DNA of 64,000 nucleotides from the NCBI RefSeq assembly GCF_015704865.1, contig NZ_JADQTO010000027.1:1-64000 (forward strand), in the 5' to 3' direction. Below the pieces are notes generated by a model. It saw only the letters and a program-made list of their open reading frames with translations, was not told the origin of the DNA and searched no databases. A program made the translations under genes and the position numbers. Positions 1-6,201 of the stretch are shown here, piece after piece; position 1 is the first letter of the stretch, and every line of letters begins with the position of its first letter. The DNA comes from Actinoplanes aureus. Its GTDB lineage: Bacteria > Actinomycetota > Actinomycetes > Mycobacteriales > Micromonosporaceae.

Positions 1-125
1 CGTACCGCTGGCCAGTAGACGAATTCTCCGCCCGACTAGCAAAGGCCGGTTTCACCGAACTCCAGCGCCTGCAACAGCAGGTCCCGGACCGCAAATACGC
101 GGCCATCGCCGCAAGCGCCAGCTGA
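1..125 (+). CDS. C-terminal end of a SAM-dependent methyltransferase (partial)
   Basis: The frame starting at base 3 is open from the window edge to TGA at 123-125 and reads YRWPVDEFSARLAKAGFTEL, then QRLQQQVPDRKYAAIAA and a short tail. A pattern of 'W..eEf...L..AGF.e..r', a D/R pair and a closing 'y.aiaA' is typical of the last strand and helix of class I SAM-dependent methyltransferases in actinobacteria. Only about 40 residues are inside the window, so the substrate cannot be judged. The gene is the last ordinary chromosomal gene before the accessory region to its right. Confidence 0.6.
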   Translation, partial: YRWPVDEFSARLAKAGFTELQRLQQQVPDRKYAAIAASAS

Positions 126-317
126 GTCCGTGGCGGCACGTCTGGATCCGTAGACGACTCAGCGAGGCGTCACGATCGCGTTGACAACCATGACTATCCG
201 GATGGCACCTATCGCCGTCCGTCACGGGATCCTGTAGCCGCTCCAATGCCCACACAAACCTGAGTAGTCGCACAAGCGTTCGATGCGGGCAAGCTGCAGA
301 GCCGATATGTTGTCCAG

Positions 318-590
318 ATGTCTGCGATGGGTGGGCAGTGCCCTGCACGGGTGGAGCTTCACGACGCTCAGATCAGGTGGCTTGAAAGCCGCCCCCTCCG
401 CGCCCATGAGGTTCGACGTGACTGCCTGTGCGCCCTGGAGGTCGGTCACGACGGTGCACACGCCACGCTCGGGCAGGAGGGCAACGAAATCGAGTGGTGG
501 GTTCGATGGACTTTGATCGCGTCGGAGGTTCGCGAGGTTCGGGCTTGCCCCGCCATTCGACCAGAACTCGACGAGTACGACGAGAAGTGA
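318..590 (+). CDS. small Cys/His-containing hypothetical protein
   Basis: A 90-residue ORF. It carries the segment CLCALEVGHDGAHATL followed by EWWVRWT. A Cys-x2-Ala, 'GHDGAH' and a Trp-rich strand recur in small actinobacterial proteins of unknown function, where Cys and His may bind zinc (family recollection, not tested). There is no good ribosome-binding site before ATG 318; ATG 327 (fourth codon) is an alternative start. It lies between the truncated methyltransferase and repeat copy A, so it is probably cargo of the accessory region. Coding status is likely but not certain. Confidence 0.45.
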   Translation: MSAMGGQCPARVELHDAQIRWLESRPLRAHEVRRDCLCALEVGHDGAHATLGQEGNEIEWWVRWTLIASEVREVRACPAIRPELDEYDEK

Positions 591-596
591 TCTGCA

Positions 597-954
597 TGTT
601 GTTCAACGAACACCCCGGACGCCACTCCTACGAACTTGAACGCAGATAGCACCACGAGGTTTGACAGCAACGCTGACAGCAACCGGCACGCACAACGACC
701 GTCATGACGAAGCAGCGCCGAACAATCGTCCGAGGCCGGCGCCACAGAGAGACGCCGGTGGACACGCCGCCCAGAACTTACAAGCGCGGGGTCCTCGCCT
801 CACCCATCAGTGCTTCCGTACTGTCGCGGTGGCGACGGATAGCTAGGCTCCTCGCCTTCAGCTCAATACTCTCGAACATCGGCCCCAGAACGTAGGTCGG
901 ACGAACGTCGCGACCCTCATAGATCCTCCTCTTAGGGATACTTAGGAGGCGAAC
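597..954. other. intergenic stretch containing repeat copy A
   Basis: Apart from repeat copy A (662-786) I see no gene here. A 17-codon open frame at 597-650 (MLFNEHPGRHSYELERR) is too short to support. The last 20 bases hold a strong AGGAGG at 944-949 that serves the gene starting at 955. Confidence 0.5.
662..786. repeat. accessory-region repeat, copy A
   Basis: First of three gapless ~125-bp copies (others at 2864 and 3608). Each begins with two TGACAGCAAC units 12 bp apart (here 662-671 and 674-683), has TCCGAGG 67 bases in, and reaches an AACTTACAAGCG-type end 113 bases after the start. The first 29 bases of copies A and C are identical. The paired units resemble arm-type binding sites of a tyrosine integrase, and the conserved end could be an attachment core; that role is inferred. 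Confidence 0.75.
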
Positions 955-1782
955 ATGCTTCTGCCCACCACCGGAGGAACTGGCGACATGGATCTCGCGT
1001 TCCATGTCAGGACTTGGTTACAGCGTAAAGGGTTTGAGGCTGAAGAAGTGCTTCAGCAGGGCTCGAAGACAATCGTTCGAGCCCACGAACCCACGCGCTG
1101 GAAGAGGTATATTGGCGCCAGCCCTTCCATTGAGGTTCGGTTCCACCGGCTAGGTCATGGAACCAACGTCGAGATAGGTCTCATGAAGGCGGGGGCGGCG
1201 GTAATCGCGGCGCGCTACTTCACCTATTCCTGGGTTGCGATGGGCGTTTCTTATGTTTCACTCAAGAAGGAACTCCAAGAATTCTTGCTGAGTCTTCAGG
1301 GCGGCAACAATCCAGTCGGCACGGCAGATCCCAGAGTGCTCGATATAGTCGAAACTGGACGAGTTGAGCGACCAGTGGGAACTGATACCCGCAAGATTGA
1401 CAATAGCGGAAGCGGCAGTGACGTAACAAGGAACATCAAGGCAAGCAGAAGATGGACACAGAGCTGCGGAGTCGAGATGGAATCGCTACGGACTCGCAGC
1501 GGCGGAGTAGATTTTAGTGTGGCAGACTTCCTTTCCCTAAAAGGAAGCCTCGAAACTCAGGTTCGGAAGCTTTATTCCATCTCTACGGAGCAGGAACAAA
1601 CATTTGAGGAAGAGATAGGCGTAACGGTTCCGCCGCATACCGCGTTGGTGGTCGTAATGGAATGGAAGAGAATCGCGCAGCAGGGGCGAATCCGGCTGAC
1701 AGTTCCGCAACGGGGAATCGTAGAACTACCCTTCGAGATCGATCTGGGAATCACATTCGATCTGCGCCAATATGAACAGTAG
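955..1782 (+). CDS. hypothetical protein in accessory region, two-part, function unknown
   Basis: 275 residues; ATG at 955 follows AGGAGG with good spacing. I do not recognise the family. Residues 12-115 form a compact alpha/beta-looking segment with a hydrophobic stretch (GAAVIAARYFTYSWVAMGVSYVSL). A polar linker follows at about 120-165. The C-terminal 100 residues are predicted beta-rich: 'LETQVRKLYSISTEQEQTF' then EEEIGVTVPPHTALVVVMEW, an alternating pattern with VPP-h-T that I have seen in hypothetical proteins with pore-like beta structure (weak resemblance only). Base use is clearly less GC-rich than in neighbours (runs such as GAACAAACATTTGAGG), a sign of transfer. The next small reading frame starts inside its last codons. 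Confidence 0.75.
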   Translation: MLLPTTGGTGDMDLAFHVRTWLQRKGFEAEEVLQQGSKTIVRAHEPTRWKRYIGASPSIEVRFHRLGHGTNVEIGLMKAGAAVIAARYFTYSWVAMGVSYVSLKKELQEFLLSLQGGNNPVGTADPRVLDIVETGRVERPVGTDTRKIDNSGSGSDVTRNIKASRRWTQSCGVEMESLRTRSGGVDFSVADFLSLKGSLETQVRKLYSISTEQEQTFEEEIGVTVPPHTALVVVMEWKRIAQQGRIRLTVPQRGIVELPFEIDLGITFDLRQYEQ

Positions 1783-1984
1783 TGTGGGCAATGGAGGTCC
1801 GGTTCAGTATCCGTCCTTCAAGCCGGTCAGCTACACACACTGATGTGGGACCTGAAGCGTCATGAGGTCGCGTGGCCCGAGGAGCTGCAATCCCACTACC
1901 TGCCCAGCCTGTTCAAGGGTCGAGGTGCAGTTCACCGATGTGCACGGTATTCGCTGCGCCGTGCGTCCTGGTCTCGGAGAGTAA
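1772..1984 (+). pseudogene. remnant of a small gene, two frameshifts
   Basis: Three sensible peptide pieces lie end to end in alternating frames. ATG 1772 gives MNSSVGNGGPVQYPSFKPVS and stops at TGA 1841. The other frame continues from ATG 1843 with MWDLKRHEVAWPEELQSHYL and PSLFKGRG. The first frame resumes near 1922 with EVQFTDVHGIRCAVRPGLGE and TAA at 1982. Together they would make one protein of about 70 residues, translationally coupled to the upstream gene, whose stop it overlaps. Shift and counter-shift suggest decay or a sequence error. Function unknown. Confidence 0.4.
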
Positions 1985-2186
1985 CCGTTTCGGGTCTACG
2001 ACTCGGAGACACTCCGCACTCATACGGGTGACTAACTGGGTGGCAATCACCAGTGACGTCGGCGGACGAGGGCGGACGTCCCTGGATCGATACCGCAGGT
2101 GATGACGGCTTCCGCACGAGGTCGGCCGACCTTGTTGGTTGCCTGGGGGTCAAGGGGGTGAAGCACCGAACGGCGTAGTCAGGCTA
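1985..2186. other. short intergenic stretch with tRNA-anticodon-arm-like sequence
   Basis: No gene is visible. TGGGGGTCAAGGGGGT at 2144-2159 resembles the anticodon loop and 3' stem of a tRNA-Pro(GGG), but no T arm or acceptor stem follows, so it is not a tRNA gene. It may be a leftover attachment core. Confidence 0.3.
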
Positions 2187-2825
2187 TCAGTCTGGTTGGG
2201 ATCTACGAGGTGCAAGCTTCGAGGCGAGCCGAGTCAGCTGGCCAGCTATCCACAGCCGCAGAGAGGTCTTCTGGCTGTTGACTACGGCGGCAGAATGTCG
2301 GTCCTGCGCATCGAGATTCATGATTGCTTGAACGATCTCGCTCTGCATCTGGGCGAACACATCATCCGGAGCTGGCCCGCCGTCGCTGTAGCGCCATCCA
2401 GGGTTTCTGGACTCTACATACCATTCGACAGCTGTTCCCCACCAGTTCCGGCGGCCCCAAAGGGCTCGGATCAGCGCCGTAGCCTCAATAGATCTTGGCC
2501 GACTGAGAGGATCCCCCGCGGCTTCCCATTCCCGGCGGTCGCGCTCGACTAGTTCCAGCAATCGGAGACACTCGTCATAGTCCCGACGTCGGACAAAGAG
2601 CTCTCGTTCCGCGGCTGCATCGCTCGCTGCTCGATCCAAGGCTTGCTGGCGGTCTCGCGTGGCAATCCAGAGTGCCGCCATGACGGCAAAGAGGGTTCCG
2701 ACTGCCTGCCCAAAGGACGAGACCGTGGCCTTATCCCACCGCCCATCCAAGGTAGATAGCCATAGGATCCAGCCTGTGGCGGCGGTCAACGCCAACGCAA
2801 CGAGAAGGTAGCCACGGGTCCGCAC
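2187..2825 (-). CDS. hypothetical membrane protein
   Basis: 212 residues from GTG 2825. The open frame extends further upstream, but that part runs through repeat copy B and reads like non-coding sequence, so an internal start is chosen; TTG 2852 is another option. The N-terminus has two hydrophobic segments separated by a short polar loop (YLLVALALTAATGWILWL and FGQAVGTLFAVMAALWIA). They are followed by a charged helical region (DRQQALDRAASDAAAERELF) and a Trp-rich soluble domain (WGRRNWWGTAVEWYVESRNP). The layout, two membrane helices, a coiled segment and a cytoplasmic domain, is common in uncharacterised actinobacterial proteins. It is convergent with the preceding cargo genes and lies just inside repeat B. 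Function unknown. Confidence 0.6.
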   Translation of the reverse strand: MRTRGYLLVALALTAATGWILWLSTLDGRWDKATVSSFGQAVGTLFAVMAALWIATRDRQQALDRAASDAAAERELFVRRRDYDECLRLLELVERDRREWEAAGDPLSRPRSIEATALIRALWGRRNWWGTAVEWYVESRNPGWRYSDGGPAPDDVFAQMQSEIVQAIMNLDAQDRHSAAVVNSQKTSLRLWIAGQLTRLASKLAPRRSQPD

Positions 2826-2863
2826 AGCAGTGATGATTTCACAAGAGGGCAATCCCGCCGGTT

Positions 2864-2988
2864 TGATAGCAACGGTGACAGCAACCGGCCAGGATGGCGG
2901 CGACCACGGCGAGGTGGCTGTGGACTGCGATCCGAGGGCGCACCCACGGACGGACAACGCCGGACGAGTTGCCTAGGAGTTACAAGCG
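2864..2988. repeat. accessory-region repeat, copy B
   Basis: Second copy, more diverged. TGATAGCAAC (2864-2873) and TGACAGCAAC (2876-2885) are 12 bp apart, TCCGAGG lies 67 bases in, and GAGTTACAAGCG starts 113 bases after the beginning, exactly as in copies A and C. It is followed at 3012-3030 by a different tandem pair, GTGCCAGA twice with an 11-bp period. Confidence 0.7.
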
Positions 2989-3180
2989 ACGCGTCATGAA
3001 CCCGGGTTGCTGTGCCAGATCCGTGCCAGACGGACCGGTCATCGTCGGGGAGCAACGGGGAATGGAGGTAAGTTGATCTGCTCCGCTGCTGGTCAAAGCG
3101 CTGCAGCTCAGCGATCTTGGGGGAGTACCGTCCTGGCAGTGTGGGAGTCGACATCTGTCTCAATGGAGTGTCGACGAGCC

Positions 3181-3591
3181 ATGCCCGCAAACAGTGAAGA
3201 TCGGCCGGTCGTTGCGGCCGTCGTCGTCCAAGGCCGCCGAGGCCTGTTGATTCGCCGTGCCGTGGAAGAAGGCCGGCTCTCTTGGCAATTCCCCGCTGGG
3301 AAGGTCGAGCCTGGCGAGTCCATCGACGAGACGGCGGTCCGGGAGACGCTTGAGGAGACAGGGCTTGCGGTGCAGGTGGTAGGCCACCTCGGAATGCGAG
3401 TACACCCGGACACTGGCCGGACAATATTCTACGTCGCTTGCGAGGTCGAGAGTGGGACCGCCTATGCGGCAAGCGGCGCAGAGGTGGCGGAGGTGGCATG
3501 GTGCGACCTGGAAACCGTCGCTGCTCTTGTTCCCTACCGGCTCCATGGTCCGGTCCAGCGGTACCTAGATGATCATCTCGAACGTCGATAG
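3181..3591 (+). CDS. Nudix hydrolase
   Basis: 136 residues from ATG 3181, chosen because GGAGTG precedes it and the Nudix fold begins directly after (RPVVAAVVVQGRRGLLIRRA); the frame is open further upstream, but that part looks random. A complete Nudix box, G-x5-E-x7-RE-x2-EE-x-G, is present (GKVEPGESIDE then TAVRETLEETGL), so it should hydrolyse a nucleoside diphosphate linked to another moiety with Mg2+. The substrate is not evident; family members of this size include MutT-like 8-oxo-dGTP or NDP-sugar hydrolases. It is the only gene between repeat copies B and C and reads like a single-gene cassette. Confidence 0.85.
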   Translation: MPANSEDRPVVAAVVVQGRRGLLIRRAVEEGRLSWQFPAGKVEPGESIDETAVRETLEETGLAVQVVGHLGMRVHPDTGRTIFYVACEVESGTAYAASGAEVAEVAWCDLETVAALVPYRLHGPVQRYLDDHLERR

Positions 3592-3607
3592 GCGAGCAGA
3601 GCCGATC

Positions 3608-3732
3608 TGACAGCAACGCTGACAGCAACCGGCACGGATGATCTCGATCAGCGCGATCTTGCGCCGGACGATTCTCCGAGGTCACAGCCGCGCACACACT
3701 CACCCGGATAGATCGCCCGGAACTTAAAAACC
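3608..3732. repeat. accessory-region repeat, copy C
   Basis: Third copy, starting 17 bases after the Nudix stop. TGACAGCAAC occurs at 3608-3617 and 3620-3629, GCGCCG at 3661-3666, TCCGAGG 67 bases in, and AACTTA at 3721-3726; all match copy A without gaps. Its end runs into the dyad AACCG-AG-CGGTT (3729-3740). Confidence 0.75.
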
Positions 3733-3744
3733 GAGCGGTTGGGT

Positions 3745-3791
3745 CTAAAGCTGCGGGCGAACCTCAATCTCTTTAGAGCAGTGCCCGCAGC
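3745..3791. other. interleaved inverted repeats upstream of the excisionase-like gene
   Basis: CTAAAG (3745-3750) can pair with CTTTAG (3771-3776), and GCTGCGGGC (3750-3758) with GCCCGCAGC (3783-3791). The two stems are interleaved, so the RNA could form an H-type pseudoknot or two alternative hairpins; as DNA they could be protein-binding dyads of an attachment region. Confidence 0.45.
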
Positions 3792-3891
3792 GCCTTGGCG
3801 TCGGCTCGGAGTTCGTCGGGGCTGACGCGATCCTCGGAACCGGCGAGATCCGCGTCTACCTGACCCTCAGCCGTAAGGAGGGGCGGTCATC

Positions 3892-4074
3892 GTGAGCGTT
3901 GAGACAGTGGAAGATCTGTGGTCAATCGAGCGCACCTCGCGGTACCTCGGCGTGCCGGTCGGCACGCTCTACCAGTGGCGGCACCGCCGGACGGGGCCGC
4001 GTGCGCGGAAGGTCGGCCGGCACCTGCGCTACGACCCGGCGGACGTCCGCGCCTGGCTGCGGGAGTGCGTCTGA
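3892..4074 (+). CDS. excisionase-like helix-turn-helix protein (AlpA/MerR-type)
   Basis: 60 residues from GTG 3892, with AAGGAGG 11 bases upstream. The sequence LWSIERTSRYLGVPVGTLYQ followed by WRHRRTGPRARKVGRHLRYDP matches the small winged HTH-17 domain of Xis/AlpA proteins: helix, turn at LGVPVGT, recognition helix, and an R-Y wing. The stop overlaps the ATG of the integrase (TGATG), so the two are translationally coupled. Proteins like this usually control excision direction or act as a transcription factor for an integrated element. Confidence 0.85.
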   Translation: MSVETVEDLWSIERTSRYLGVPVGTLYQWRHRRTGPRARKVGRHLRYDPADVRAWLRECV

Positions 4075-5276
4075 TGCCCGTCGATGACCTGTGGTACCTG
4101 AAGAGCCGTGGTCCCGACGGCACCCGTCTGCCGTCCAGGAAGCACGGGCGAGGCAAGCGCTGGCGCGCCCGGTGGACCGACGACCAAGGCGAAGTCCGGG
4201 AGCGGCTGTTCGAGCGGAGAGTCGATGCCGAGCGTTTCGACGCGAACGTGCGGGCCGATGTCAGCCGGGGGCAGTACATCGACGACCGGGCCGGGCGGAT
4301 CACCGTTGCCGCTCTGGCCGAGCAGTGGCGGGCCAGTCAACTGCACATCGACACCACGGCAATCCGGGTTGAACACGCGGTCCGGTTGCACATCCTTCCG
4401 GGACTCGGGCACCTCCAGGTGGGCCAGGTACGCCGGAGCAAGGTGCAGGCGTGGGTGCGGGACCGGAGTCTTGTACTCGCACCGGCCACGCTGCGGCTGG
4501 TGTACAGCTACGTCAAAGCGATGTTCGCCCTGGCGGTACGGGACCGGATCATCGCCAGCTCGCCGTGCGTCGATATCCGGCTCCCCGGAGTCGATCGCGG
4601 CAAACGGGTGATCCCGACGCCGGCGCAGGTGCACCGGCTCGCCGAGCTGATGCCGGATCGGCTGTTCGCTGCTGTCTACGTCGCTGCGGGATGCGGCCTG
4701 CGGCTGGGCGAGGTCCTGGGTCTGGAGGTGGAAGACATCGACTTCGAGCGGGCCGAGCTGTCCGTGCGGCAACAGCTCAAGCTGCACAAGGGCCGTTCGC
4801 CGTACCTCGGCCAACCCGAGACCAGGAGCAGCGTCCGCACGGTTGAACTGCCGGATGTGGTGGCGGATGCGCTGCGTACGCACCTGAAGACCCTGGGAGA
4901 TCCGGTCGAGGTCGACGATGACACCGACCCACGCCGGCCGACTCGGCGACCGGCCGCCCTGGTGTTCCGAGGGGCCAACGGCAAGGCTGTGAACGCGGCA
5001 TCGTTCACCCGGACCTGGACGTCGGTGCGGGCCAGGGCCGGCCTGCCGATGCGGTGGGGGTTTCACGGTCTACGGCACTACTACGCGACCCTGCTGATCA
5101 ACGCCGGGGCGAGCGTCAAGACGGTGCAACTGGCGCTCGGTCACTCCACACCGACGGTGACGCTCAACGAGTACGTCCACGAGTGGCCGGACGCGCTGGA
5201 CCGCACTCGGTCACTGGTGGACAGCGCGTTGGGATCGCCCGGATCGGCGAGCCTGTCGGTGGCGAGACCGGCATGA
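4074..5276 (+). CDS. tyrosine recombinase / site-specific integrase
   Basis: 400 residues from ATG 4074; the longer upstream open frame only overlaps the xis-like gene. Order: a basic N-terminal arm-binding segment (HGRGKRWRARW), a SAM-like core-binding domain (TVAALAEQWRASQLHIDTTA), then the catalytic domain. Catalytic residues are visible: Arg in GCGLRLGEVLGL, the HxLR pair in HGLRHYYAT, His in LALGHSTP, and the Tyr nucleophile in NEYVH. It appears intact. It probably mobilises the element to its left; the tandem TGTGCCCGAG pair just downstream could be its arm sites. Confidence 0.93.
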   Translation: MPVDDLWYLKSRGPDGTRLPSRKHGRGKRWRARWTDDQGEVRERLFERRVDAERFDANVRADVSRGQYIDDRAGRITVAALAEQWRASQLHIDTTAIRVEHAVRLHILPGLGHLQVGQVRRSKVQAWVRDRSLVLAPATLRLVYSYVKAMFALAVRDRIIASSPCVDIRLPGVDRGKRVIPTPAQVHRLAELMPDRLFAAVYVAAGCGLRLGEVLGLEVEDIDFERAELSVRQQLKLHKGRSPYLGQPETRSSVRTVELPDVVADALRTHLKTLGDPVEVDDDTDPRRPTRRPAALVFRGANGKAVNAASFTRTWTSVRARAGLPMRWGFHGLRHYYATLLINAGASVKTVQLALGHSTPTVTLNEYVHEWPDALDRTRSLVDSALGSPGSASLSVARPA

Positions 5277-5292
5277 CCGACGTTCCTCAGGT

Positions 5293-5313
5293 TGTGCCCG
5301 AGCTGTGCCCGAG
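5293..5313. promoter_or_regulatory. tandem 11-bp repeat, possible integrase arm site
   Basis: TGTGCCCGAG occurs at 5293-5302 and again at 5304-5313, an 11-bp period on one helical face, 17 bp after the integrase stop. Spacing and position are typical of integrase arm-type sites in attP/attR; inferred only. Confidence 0.4.
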
Positions 5314-5442
5314 ATCAGGCCAGCGGACGGCTGAGCTGGTCATAGCCTTGATCGAGCCTCGAGGTGGTAGTGCTGGATATACCCCGGATCGTCGAGCCCG
5401 CGTGACTGTGCCGGACGCCGTACGCCGGAAGGCTTGGCGACC

Positions 5443-6201
5443 ATGACGAATCGTGCGACGGCCGCGGTCGAGCTGCAAGCGGTCACCAGGAGGTACGGCA
5501 CCGGCGAGAGCGCGGTGACCGCGTTGGACCGGGTGGACGCCCGCTTCGAACCGGGCAGCTTCACCGCGGTGATGGGGCCGTCCGGGTCCGGCAAGTCCAC
5601 CCTGCTGCACTGCGCCGCGGGTCTGGACCGGGCCGACGCCGGCCGGGTGGTGATCGACGGCGTACCGCTCGACGGGCTGAGCGAGCGCAACCTGACCAGG
5701 CTGCGCCGCACCCGGGTCGGCTTCGTGTTCCAGTCGTTCAACCTGATCCCGGCGCTGACCGCGGCACAGAACGTGGCGTTGCCGCTGCGGCTGGCCGGGC
5801 GCCGGCCGGCTGCCGGCGAGGTGTCGTCGGTGCTGGCCGAGGTGGGCCTGGGCGACCGGGCCGGGCACCGCCCGTCCGAGCTCTCCGGCGGCCAGCAGCA
5901 GCGGGTGGCGATCGCCCGCGCGCTGGTCACCCGTCCGGCGGTGCTCTTCGCCGACGAGCCGACCGGGGCGCTGGACGCCACCTCGGGCAAGGAGGTGCTG
6001 CGGCTGCTGCGTACGGCGGTGGACCGGCACGGCCAGACCATCGTGATGGTCACCCACGACCCGCTGGCGGCGGCGCACGCCGACCGGGTGCTCTTCCTCG
6101 CCGACGGCCGGGTGGTCGACGAGCTGACCGGCCCGGTGGACGCCGAGCTGGTGGCGGTGCACACCGCTCGCCTCGAGGCGGCCCGGACGGTGGGGGCATG
6201 A
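5443..6201 (+). CDS. ABC transporter ATP-binding protein (MacB/LolD-type)
   Basis: 252 residues. ATG 5443 is preferred over TTG 5434 because GGAAG lies 11 bases upstream. Walker A GPSGSGKST, Q-loop FVFQSFNL, signature LSGGQQQR, Walker B VLFADEPT and H-loop VTHD are all present, so it should be an active ATPase. The short single domain and the FIPALTAAQNVALPLRLAG-like helical region match the LolD/FtsE/MacB class. The stop overlaps the next ATG by 4 bp, making a two-gene exporter with the following FtsX-type permease. The likely role is mechanotransmission or export of peptides, lipoproteins or drugs. Confidence 0.93.
   Translation: MTNRATAAVELQAVTRRYGTGESAVTALDRVDARFEPGSFTAVMGPSGSGKSTLLHCAAGLDRADAGRVVIDGVPLDGLSERNLTRLRRTRVGFVFQSFNLIPALTAAQNVALPLRLAGRRPAAGEVSSVLAEVGLGDRAGHRPSELSGGQQQRVAIARALVTRPAVLFADEPTGALDATSGKEVLRLLRTAVDRHGQTIVMVTHDPLAAAHADRVLFLADGRVVDELTGPVDAELVAVHTARLEAARTVGA

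Noticed and set aside
2144-2159. tRNA-Pro gene
   Set aside because: Only an anticodon-arm-like fragment; no T arm, D arm or acceptor stem can be drawn around it.
2139-2552. 137-residue plus-strand ORF
   Set aside because: It lies opposite the 212-residue membrane protein, whose hydrophobic segments are more convincing.
3007-3180. N-terminal extension of the Nudix protein
   Set aside because: The extension is basic, lacks conservation cues and runs through the tandem GTGCCAGA pair; ATG 3181 has better start context.
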